From a bacterium (GTDB lineage Archaea > Thermoproteota > Nitrososphaeria > Nitrososphaerales > CADDZS01), in the NCBI GenBank assembly GCA_027310845.1, contig DAIDAB010000018.1, positions 1 to 7,086 of the forward strand: a stretch of 7,086 bases of DNA, given 5' to 3'. The stretch's first letter is position 1. Every line of letters begins with the position of its first letter. The notes under the pieces are model-generated. The model was not told where the DNA came from and searched no databases. It was given only the letters and a program-made list of their open reading frames with translations. The position numbers and the translations under genes were made by a program. Shown piece after piece: positions 1-5,572 of the stretch.

Positions 1-153
1 ATGAAATATCTGCGCATAGCGGCTGCGTTTACATTTTGAAAACGGAAGAGGGTCGAGTTCCATCGATTACTCAAGGGCGAAGATGTTTGTCACATTCCTA
101 TCTCGGAAACACGTCTTGAATGGAAGAGTATATGAGTGGATTACAACCGCTCA
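1..153. other. left-edge segment without a recognisable gene
   Basis: No convincing coding region is visible here. Plus-strand frame 3 is open from the window edge to a TGA at 117-119 (38 codons). Its translation, with stretches such as HSGCVYILKTEEGRVP, matches no family I recognise. It could be the tail of a gene entering from the left, which would then converge on the M24 gene, or chance. The last part of the segment contributes to a stem-loop that overlaps the M24 stop codon. Confidence 0.3.
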
Positions 154-154
154 T
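132..154 (-). terminator. stem-loop at the 3' end of the M24 gene
   Basis: ATGAGTGG (132-139) faces CCGCTCAT (147-154) across a 7-base loop. The stem is 8 bp with one G-U wobble when read as plus-strand RNA, or one A-C mismatch when read as minus-strand RNA. It abuts the M24 stop codon (154-156), a usual place for a 3'-end hairpin. No strong T-tract follows on the minus strand, so a terminator role is uncertain; RNA 3'-end stabilisation or chance are alternatives. Confidence 0.3.
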
Positions 155-1473
155 TAGAATAGTGGGAGTTCTGTAATTTCGTCTTCTGGCCACCGGCTAA
201 GGTTCTCATAACCCCCTTCTGTTATTATGAGCATGTCTTCAACTCTCACGCCACTACTATTGTCTGATGTGCCATCCTCAGTTTCAAGAGCTATCGTCAT
301 CCCAGCTTCAAGCTTTTGCGGCCATTTGATCGACAGAGGCCTCCAGAAGAAAGGTGGATCATAATTGTGCAATCCGATGCCGTGCCCCATGTTATTGAAG
401 AAAGTCGACAGGGAAGTTCTTTCATCGGTTATGATAGGAGGTCTGTTTGACCACAGTTTGACTTCGTCAGGCCATTTTTCAACTACGTCTTTAGTTGTCA
501 CGCCAGGTCTCAAAACTCTCTCTGATTCTTTGAGCCAGTCAATTACTCTCTGATATGTCGCTTTTACATCACTTGATGGTTGGCCAACGCTGAACACCCT
601 ATAGTAACATGATCGGTATCCATAACAACCAAAATTGAACAGGTCCGACCAGACTACGTCCCCTGGTCTGATTCTTCTGTCAGAACATGTTCGAGTCGTG
701 TCCTTGGGCCATGTGTGAGGGCCTGAACATATGTAGCCTCCATCCGGTGTCAGACCTTGTTCGATGGCATAGCCAGTCACTTTGGCCCATATTTGACGTT
801 CGGAAACACCTGGCCTTATGGTGCGCGCCATTAATGAAAAACAATCATCGAGAATCGAGGCAAGCAATCTCACCAGCTGCTGCTCTTCAGGTGTCTTGAT
901 GGTTCGAGCTTCTAGCAATGCCCTCGCGCCAGCGAATTCCAACCTCAGGCCTCGTTTCTCGAGCTCCTTGACGACGTGAGGGGAATACGAGTCTATGCCT
1001 ATGACTTCTTTGTCCAGTCTGAGCTCCTTCAATGTATCGTATATCTGATCTGCAAACATTTTTGTCAGGTACTCTTGCGCGTCAGGGGAACTACTGTGCC
1101 AAGGTCCGCCGAATGGGGGTATTGCATATTCTATCCTGGTGTTAGGCATTAGATTCTTTAGATGATAAGCTCCATCACTATCGTAGAAACAAATTGGTGT
1201 ACCTTCGGCAGGCAAGATTCCATATACATTCCCACCAATGCCAACAGCTGTGCCGCCCATGGGTTGAACGTTGGTCGTGTATGCGACATTTTGCGCTGTA
1301 AGACAGAGCACAGCGCCCATATTGTACCGTTTCATCGAGTCTCTTGCACGTTTCAGCTTGTTGCTCAGCATTCTGTCAAAATCTATGCGAGCTACATCCG
1401 AGATTGTATGCCCCAATTCACCTGGGTTGAATGCCTTAGTGGCCATGAATATTGCGAAACATTGTGACGACAT
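154..1473 (-). CDS. M24 family (pita-bread fold) peptidase-like hydrolase, altered metal site
   Basis: The 439-residue protein has the two-domain plan of aminopeptidase P, prolidase and creatinase: an N-terminal creatinase-type domain (about 30-190) and a C-terminal pita-bread catalytic domain (about 195-425). Four of the five usual metal ligands are visible: Asp277, His364 (in GHGIGL), Glu397 (GMTIALE) and Glu412 (RVEDM). The second Asp of the usual GYxxD motif is Cys289 (GYRSCYYR), and the position of the second active-site His after GHG is Tyr371. No signal peptide or membrane segment is visible, so it is probably cytoplasmic. Possible roles are dipeptide or Xaa-Pro cleavage, another amide or C-N hydrolysis as in creatinase or ectoine hydrolase, or a DddP-like lyase; the substrate is unknown. 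The start is uncertain. ATG at 1473 has GTGAT only two bases upstream. ATG at 1446 (430 residues) lies about 29 bases after GATAAAT (1478-1472) and could be a leaderless start. It lies downstream of a ParB-like pseudogene on the same strand. Confidence 0.85.
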   Translation of the reverse strand: MSSQCFAIFMATKAFNPGELGHTISDVARIDFDRMLSNKLKRARDSMKRYNMGAVLCLTAQNVAYTTNVQPMGGTAVGIGGNVYGILPAEGTPICFYDSDGAYHLKNLMPNTRIEYAIPPFGGPWHSSSPDAQEYLTKMFADQIYDTLKELRLDKEVIGIDSYSPHVVKELEKRGLRLEFAGARALLEARTIKTPEEQQLVRLLASILDDCFSLMARTIRPGVSERQIWAKVTGYAIEQGLTPDGGYICSGPHTWPKDTTRTCSDRRIRPGDVVWSDLFNFGCYGYRSCYYRVFSVGQPSSDVKATYQRVIDWLKESERVLRPGVTTKDVVEKWPDEVKLWSNRPPIITDERTSLSTFFNNMGHGIGLHNYDPPFFWRPLSIKWPQKLEAGMTIALETEDGTSDNSSGVRVEDMLIITEGGYENLSRWPEDEITELPLF

Positions 1474-1478
1474 TTATC
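1472..1478 (-). promoter_or_regulatory. possible TATA-like box for the M24 gene
   Basis: GATAAAT on the minus strand is preceded by the A-rich CCAAAAG, which could act as a BRE. Its centre is about 29 bases before the internal ATG at 1446, the spacing expected for leaderless archaeal transcription. It overlaps the longer-form ATG at 1473, so both readings cannot be right. The match is weak. Confidence 0.25.
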
Positions 1479-1564
1479 ACTTTTGGCAACCGTGGCATTA
1501 ACACAATCGTCTGAGGAATACAAGTTGCCAGTGACTAGATTGTACAATCAGGTCGTCGTGGCAC

Positions 1565-2420
1565 TCACATCGGTGGCAGGTTGCGCTGCGTCCTACTCTT
1601 CACTCTCATCAGGCTGTCGATCTGCATTTGTATGGATCTCCTGTACTGCATAGGCATCTCATTGAGTACACATTCATTTTCGTCAAGGGAGTCTAATATT
1701 TCGTCCAATCTCATCATGCAGAACTTTAGTGATGCAATATACCTTGTAAAAATTCTTTCTATGCTATGTCGACGCGTCTCCTCCAAGGAATGACGCGAAA
1801 ATGGCGACTGTATCGGTTCATCCTTCTCGCCATTCTTGATGTGCCCAATGATGCGCCTGACCTCACTCTTGGTCACCTTCTTCTCAGTAATGAGCTCCGT
1901 CAGCGCCTCCTTCTTCTCAGCATCAAGTGATATGAACTCTTGCGCTATGCTTAGTTTTGCCCTGCGCAAAAGTTTCTCCTGACCTCTGTAGAAAGACTCA
2001 GGAGTGCAACCTCCTGCTCACGTAGGAATTACTCTTACCTATCCTCCTTGCGAGCTCTGATGTGCTTCCGTAGCCGAATTCATCCACATATCTCTTGAAC
2101 GCCTTGGATTCTTCTGGCGCGTTGAGTGTCCTGCGTTGAAGGTTCTCCATGAGCGATATCTCATAAGCCTCTCTGTCGTCAAGCTCCGTGATGCAGCGCG
2201 GAACGCTGCTCATCCTGAGCCTTCTGCACGCTACAAACCTCCTATTTCCAGCGACTACTACCTATCTTCGCCTAAACCTCACAACGATGGGCTGAAGCAA
2301 GCCTTTCTCCATTATGGAAGCCAATAACTCATCAAGTGCCCCAATTTCGTCTCTTAGAGTGCGCCCCGACTGTGGATCAGTCCACCATTTAACTCCCTTA
2401 AGAAACCTGATCTTAAACTG
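1565..2420 (-). pseudogene. decayed ParB-like partition/DNA-binding protein gene
   Basis: Read on the minus strand in three successive frames, this gives one continuous ParB-like protein. The order is an N-terminal part (GVKWWTDPQSGRTLRDE, GLLQPIVV), the VAGNRRF box, the ENLQRRTL box, a helix-turn-helix (SELARRIGKSNSYVSRRL), the linker ALLSLSTEV, and a charged C-terminal region from QEKLLRRAKLS to NLPPM and TGA at 1565-1567. The breaks are an in-frame TAG at 2262-2264 between VVRFRRR and VVVAGN, a one-base loss near 2008, and a second near 1982. No start codon lies in frame before the homology begins; a TAG sits at 2451-2453 and the first Met is well inside the domain. ParB family proteins bind DNA and most known members bind or hydrolyse CTP, usually in chromosome or plasmid segregation. 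With these lesions no full-length product is expected. The fragments 1998-2213 and 1565-1969 would look like two small genes if called separately. Sequencing error is an alternative for the frameshifts but not easily for all three lesions plus the missing start. Confidence 0.85.
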
Positions 2421-2726
2421 GTGTACAATATGGAGAAATACAGTTTCGGACTATTTGCTTATTGCTATTCCCTAATACGTTAGGGTAAGTTGCCTGGCCC
2501 ATCTTCTGATCGCGAGAGACAGATTCGATTCGCAGGCTGTAACCGAATGCATACCCCATGCATCTTCTATTTGCAACATGCAGAGTGTGGTAGGTTATAT
2601 CCCACAGTAGATACAATGCCTAAATCTTCCGTCCAGAACAAGGGTCCATGAATAATACACTTCCTCAGTGGTGAAAGATTGCGGAGAGTCGATTTCTGGA
2701 CTTTCCATTGAGAAAAACGGTCGGGA

Positions 2727-2734
2727 TTATATAT
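2727..2734 (+). promoter_or_regulatory. TATA-like box of the transporter gene
   Basis: TTATATAT is the clearest archaeal TATA-like element in the window and follows a purine-rich stretch (AGAAAAACGG). Transcription would be expected to start near 2756, giving a leader of about 65 bases that contains the palindrome at 2764-2782 and a Shine-Dalgarno motif. Confidence 0.5.
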
Positions 2735-2763
2735 GATTGAAGCTGGTACCGCAGCGAGTCAGG

Positions 2764-2782
2764 TCAGGTGCGACGCATCTGA
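2764..2782. promoter_or_regulatory. 19-bp near-perfect palindrome, candidate operator or leader hairpin
   Basis: TCAGGTGCGACGCATCTGA pairs at 8 of 9 positions around a central A, and the ninth pair is a G-T/G-U. It begins about 7 bases after the predicted transcription start of the transporter and ends 39 bases before its start codon. A dimeric repressor bound here would block the promoter; as RNA it would be a stable leader hairpin. A second CAGGT lies just before it (TCAGGTCAGGT). Confidence 0.45.
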
Positions 2783-2821
2783 AAACGAAGTGCAATCAGG
2801 TAATGAATGAGGTCACTGGGA

Positions 2822-4003
2822 ATGCTAGAAGCGAACTACAATCAGACATCTCATGGTAACACCCGCCTAGTAGTCGCTCTGTGGGCCGCCATGGCGAGCG
2901 CAATGACTCAGATCTTCGCTTTCACGCCTCTAGCCACCCAGATCTCCGCCGATCTATCCTTGAGCTACACTCAGCTCGGTCTCCTCCAAACAGGGATCTT
3001 CGTTCCCTACGCGATCCTCCAGATAATCGCAGGTACAGTCACGGATAGATATCAGAGCGTGAAGCTTGTCACACTCTCTACGGCGTCCTTCATTGTCTCG
3101 ACTGTCTTCTTCGCTATTTCCCAAAGCTATCTTCAGGCTCTCGTGTTCAGGGTGCTGATGGGAATATCCATGTCGTTCGTCTTTGTACCCAGCGTGAAAC
3201 TCATTCTGGCGGCGACCAATAAACAAAGGAGGGGAAGAGTGCTAGGATTCTACGGATCTAGTCTTGCTGCCGGTTCTGTAATAGCAGCTGCCCTTCCAGT
3301 ACCGATTGCATCTCTTCTTGGAGGGTGGAGGGTCTCGTTGCTGGCCATCGATATGATGGGAGTTATTGCACTTATTCTGCTATTATCCTCTTACAAAAGG
3401 AAAATTCAGGTGACGGTTGCTCCCCTCGCAGCAAGCGCCTTCTCGTCGCTCCTTAGGAAGAAGGAGACTTGGGTCTTGGGATACGGCCAAATGATGAGGT
3501 TTGGCGTTGGAACGGCAGTGTCAACTTGGGTACCAACCTTCATGGTTGTCTCTCATGGATTTTCCCTTTTCAATGCAGGGATAATTCTCGCAGTGGCGTG
3601 GTCTGTATCTGCATTCACAATCTTTCTAGGAGGAGTCCTCTCAGATATGTTCAGAAAATTCTTCATGATTGAAGCCGCGCTCCTCGGGATGGCCCCTGCT
3701 TTTCTCGTTCTTGCTATGACGTCGAATATTGGCCTTCTCTGGGTCTCCACGTTAGTGATAGGGGCTCTGATGTACTTTGATTTCGCTGCTCTCTTTGTCA
3801 TTCTTCCAGAGCTTTACTCGGAGGAAAGGATCGGGTTGATCACTGGACTAGAAAATACTCTGGCCGCCGTAGCGAGCTTCATCTTTCCCCCTGTTTTGGG
3901 ATTCTTAAGCGACCGCACTGCAACATTCGCTTACGGTTGGGTGCTCATGTCTATGCTCTGCGTAATAGGAGCCTTTGCGACGCTGTATGTCAAAAGGTAC
4001 TGA
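2822..4003 (+). CDS. major facilitator superfamily (MFS) transporter
   Basis: A 393-residue integral membrane protein whose hydrophobic segments fit about 12 helices in two six-helix halves. Family signs, numbered from this start, are the loop 2-3 motif AGTVTDRYQSVKL (Asp75, Arg76), the RVLMG motif of helix 4 (Arg110), a second-half counterpart GGVLSDMFRK (Asp275) and GFLSDR near helix 11. Such proteins are secondary carriers of small solutes in the cytoplasmic membrane. The overall look resembles carriers of organic or inorganic anions, but the substrate cannot be read from the sequence. The start at 2822 is chosen because TGAGGT (2808-2813) lies 8 bases before it. The longer form from ATG 2807 (398 residues) would begin inside that motif. 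It is transcribed away from the ParB-like pseudogene and ends 125 bases before the first acyl-CoA dehydrogenase, so it is probably a single-gene unit. Confidence 0.9.
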   Translation: MLEANYNQTSHGNTRLVVALWAAMASAMTQIFAFTPLATQISADLSLSYTQLGLLQTGIFVPYAILQIIAGTVTDRYQSVKLVTLSTASFIVSTVFFAISQSYLQALVFRVLMGISMSFVFVPSVKLILAATNKQRRGRVLGFYGSSLAAGSVIAAALPVPIASLLGGWRVSLLAIDMMGVIALILLLSSYKRKIQVTVAPLAASAFSSLLRKKETWVLGYGQMMRFGVGTAVSTWVPTFMVVSHGFSLFNAGIILAVAWSVSAFTIFLGGVLSDMFRKFFMIEAALLGMAPAFLVLAMTSNIGLLWVSTLVIGALMYFDFAALFVILPELYSEERIGLITGLENTLAAVASFIFPPVLGFLSDRTATFAYGWVLMSMLCVIGAFATLYVKRY

Positions 4004-4082
4004 ATCAAGTATTAGAAAAAGAGTTGTTAGAGTCGGAAGTGAAAAGCAAAAGAGGGATAATCATTTAGATGTCACTTAAGCT

Positions 4083-4091
4083 CTATTTATT
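4083..4091 (+). promoter_or_regulatory. possible TATA-like box of the first acyl-CoA dehydrogenase gene
   Basis: CTATTTATT lies in the AT-rich gap after the transporter, about 40 bases before the preferred TTG start, which would give a leader of roughly 15 bases. A second AT-rich candidate, TTTTTAAG (about 4101-4108), sits 26 bases before the start and would imply leaderless initiation. They cannot be told apart here. Confidence 0.35.
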
Positions 4092-4112
4092 CCAAGCTGA
4101 TTTTTAAGAATT

Positions 4113-4120
4113 AAAGGTGG
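4113..4120 (+). promoter_or_regulatory. Shine-Dalgarno motif that decides the TTG start
   Basis: AAAGGTGG contains GGTG, part of the archaeal anti-Shine-Dalgarno complement GGAGGTGATC, 8 bases before TTG at 4129. The upstream GTG start that gives the longest reading frame (4117) lies inside the motif and is therefore unlikely to be the true start. Confidence 0.55.
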
Positions 4121-4128
4121 TTATTCAG

Positions 4129-5340
4129 TTGGTTGATTTTAGTTTAACAGAACAACAAAGAGAGATCAAAGATTTCGCAAGGCAGTTCAGGGAGAGATTT
4201 TTAGAAAAGCTAAATCTCATGGACGAATACAATGTCATGGATCCTAGGAAGAGGTTTCCGCTCGAAATAATTCGAGAGGCTTCTCGTTTAGGGCTGAGAA
4301 CCCTCGCAATCAGCCCCGAATATGGGGGGCTAGGTGTCGATTCCGTTTCCCTCTGTCTAGCAGTTGAAGAGCTGTCCTACGCCGATCTCGGGATAGCGGT
4401 AGTCTTTGCACAAACTTGGAAAATATCAAGATCTCTGGAACGAGCGGCAAACAAAGAACAGAAGGAAAAATTCCTGAGGGCCTTTGTGAACGACCCAGAG
4501 ATGGTTGTTTCGATAGGTGGAACAGAACCAACAGGGGGTTCTGATATCTGGATTCCTTACAATCATCCTGACGCAGGAATCAGGACAAAAGCGACTCTAG
4601 AAAAGGATGAGTGGGTTCTGAATGGCGGAAAGATCTTCATTTCAAACGCTGCAGAATCGAAGCTATATCTGATCCTGGCACGCACCGATCTGTCAAAACC
4701 GCCGTATGAAGGAACAAGCTTGTTCATCGTTCCACGGGATACCCCAGGCCTGAGCATCGGAGAGATATATGACAAGATAGGAGAAAGGCGAGCGAATAAC
4801 GCGGAAATCATACTAAGCGACGCGCGGATTCCCAAAGAGAATCTTCTGGGAAAATTAAACAACGCGTACAGTCAAGTTATGCCATTCTTCGGCGAGAGCA
4901 ACGCACTTGCTGGTGCTACTCCGCTCGGGACTGCTCGCAGAGCCTTCGATACTGCATACGAGTACGCAAAGTTGAGGGTTGCCGGGGGGAAATTGCTAAT
5001 CGATCAGCAGGCAATAGGGATAGAGTTTGCAGATATGAGAATGAAACTTAGAGCAGCATGGAACCTTGTGCTTGAAGCTGCATGGGCATTCAACAACCAG
5101 CAGTCTTATGATCCGTCTCTTGCTTGGATGGCTAAAGCTTTTGCAGCAGATGTTTCTTTTGAAGTTTGCAAAAAGGCATTGGAAATGTTTGGGGGTTACG
5201 GTATCATGCGTGGATCTCGAGTTGAGAAATGCCTCAGGGACGCGACTGTCTTCCTTCATTCAGACCTGACAGCACTAGCCCTCCGAATAAAGGTGTGGAA
5301 CGCGATACGTGGGCAGACGTATTCTCAGGCCTCAACTTGA
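4129..5340 (+). CDS. acyl-CoA dehydrogenase family flavoprotein, Asp at the catalytic-base position
   Basis: A 403-residue protein of full family length with all three parts: N-terminal helical domain (about 1-125, from VDFSLTEQQ), central beta domain (about 126-235) and C-terminal helical domain (about 240-395). FAD- and substrate-binding motifs are TEPTGGSD (132-139), GGKIFISN (166-173) and MFGGYG (353-358), followed by RDA (370-372). The family forms a 2,3-double bond in acyl-CoA esters using FAD and passes electrons to ETF; it is cytoplasmic and usually tetrameric. The usual catalytic Glu (YEGT motif, Glu376 of medium-chain enzyme) aligns with Asp379 in HSDLTA. The alternative Glu of isovaleryl-CoA dehydrogenase aligns with Ser257, with Glu256 beside it. 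Asp as base has been described in cyclic acyl-CoA dehydrogenases, so a ring or otherwise unusual substrate is possible. The TTG start is chosen over GTG 4117 (407 residues) because of the Shine-Dalgarno spacing and the family-typical N-terminus. No ETF gene is in view. The exact substrate is unknown. Confidence 0.9.
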   Translation: MVDFSLTEQQREIKDFARQFRERFLEKLNLMDEYNVMDPRKRFPLEIIREASRLGLRTLAISPEYGGLGVDSVSLCLAVEELSYADLGIAVVFAQTWKISRSLERAANKEQKEKFLRAFVNDPEMVVSIGGTEPTGGSDIWIPYNHPDAGIRTKATLEKDEWVLNGGKIFISNAAESKLYLILARTDLSKPPYEGTSLFIVPRDTPGLSIGEIYDKIGERRANNAEIILSDARIPKENLLGKLNNAYSQVMPFFGESNALAGATPLGTARRAFDTAYEYAKLRVAGGKLLIDQQAIGIEFADMRMKLRAAWNLVLEAAWAFNNQQSYDPSLAWMAKAFAADVSFEVCKKALEMFGGYGIMRGSRVEKCLRDATVFLHSDLTALALRIKVWNAIRGQTYSQAST

Positions 5341-5379
5341 AGGGCTACTTTCATTAGAGCAAATCATGTTTCTTTCGAA

Positions 5380-5401
5380 CACTCATGACAGTGTCAGAGT
5401 G
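5380..5401. promoter_or_regulatory. dyad after the first dehydrogenase gene, terminator or operator candidate
   Basis: CACTC-A-TGACA-G-TGTCA-GAGTG gives two 5-bp perfect arms on each side, broken only by one unpaired A (5385). As RNA it folds into a 9-bp stem with a bulge and a 3-base loop, 40 bases after the stop codon, with TTTT at 5416-5419. As DNA the inner TGACAGTGTCA is a compact dimer-binding-type site. It lies about 170 bases before the second dehydrogenase start, so operator and terminator readings are both open. Confidence 0.4.
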
Positions 5402-5422
5402 CGTCCTTGGGAGTGTTTTGAT

Positions 5423-5536
5423 CTAATATCCCTCCAATAAGCTCTCGACTGAGGAGATATCAAAATTAGACCTGCCGTCTGCTCGGTTTACCGACATCGA
5501 CCAGAACACGACTGCCCCTGCTGGTACGGTGGGCAC
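5423..5536 (-). CDS. possible small ORF or gene remnant, 37 codons
   Basis: A GTG-initiated minus-strand frame ends at TAG 5423-5425 and encodes a peptide containing PAGAVVFWSMSV and ADGRSNFDISSVESLL. Its composition looks more like a folded protein's C-terminus than chance translation, but I recognise no family and no Shine-Dalgarno motif is evident. It fills much of the gap between the two dehydrogenases and its 5' end nearly reaches the TATA-like box of the second. It may be a leftover of an older gene or chance; a plus-strand frame across the same bases is also open. Confidence 0.15.
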   Translation of the reverse strand: MPTVPAGAVVFWSMSVNRADGRSNFDISSVESLLEGY

Positions 5537-5540
5537 AAGG

Positions 5541-5550
5541 ATTAATTATC
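5541..5550 (+). promoter_or_regulatory. TATA-like box of the second acyl-CoA dehydrogenase gene
   Basis: ATTAATTATC is centred about 28 bases before ATG 5573, the distance at which an archaeal promoter would start transcription at or next to the start codon. This supports leaderless or very short-leader initiation at that ATG rather than at the upstream GTG (5564). Confidence 0.45.
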
Positions 5551-5572
5551 TCTCTTCAATTTTGTGAAAGTT

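Larger units (their letters stand above)
2421..2821. other. gene-free divergent region between the ParB-like pseudogene and the transporter
   Basis: About 400 bases with no gene I can support. A 67-codon minus-strand open frame (2413-2616) has no recognisable motif and runs into the pseudogene. Two short hairpins are visible: CCCTAA-TACG-TTAGGG at 2470-2485, and two copies of ATGCAT separated by ACCCC at 2547-2563. The right part holds a TATA-like box (2727-2734), a palindrome (2764-2782) and the Shine-Dalgarno motif of the transporter. The left part may include the eroded promoter and 5' end of the pseudogene. Confidence 0.5.

Noticed and set aside
365..1501. Plus-strand open frames opposite the M24 gene
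   Set aside because: They are antisense shadows of a well-supported gene and show no family features.
1565..1969. Independent 134-residue hypothetical protein starting at a TTG
   Set aside because: The frame extends upstream into QEKLL, the expected continuation of the ParB linker, so it is the frameshifted C-terminal part of the pseudogene.
1998..2213. Intact 71-residue ParB-like small protein
   Set aside because: Its ATG falls in the middle of the ParB domain, and recognisable ParB sequence continues both upstream (VAGNRRF) and, after frameshifts, downstream. It is a fragment of the pseudogene.
2515..2545. tRNA-like T-arm sequence (GATTCGATTC)
   Set aside because: No pairing arms, anticodon stem or acceptor stem could be found around it.
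2413..2616. 67-residue minus-strand frame upstream of the pseudogene
   Set aside because: No recognisable motif and no promoter or Shine-Dalgarno motif; it contains the two hairpins and overlaps the start of ParB-like homology in another frame.
2631..2701. 8-bp inverted repeat GTCCAGAA / TTCTGGAC with a 55-base spacer, and a crossing AATCTT / AAGATT pair
   Set aside because: Repeats of this length and spacing are expected by chance in a 400-base region, and the two pairs cross rather than nest.
1500..2800. parS-like site or replication origin near the ParB-like sequence
   Set aside because: No match to the TGTTTCACGTGAAACA-type site and no iterated repeats were seen.
4037..4077. AAGTGA / TCACTT inverted repeat before the first dehydrogenase
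   Set aside because: Only 6 bp with a 29-base spacer, which is not distinguishable from chance.
5513..5535. TGCCC / GGGCA inverted repeat upstream of the second dehydrogenase
   Set aside because: Only 5 bp around a 13-base loop with no further pairing; a chance match is likely.
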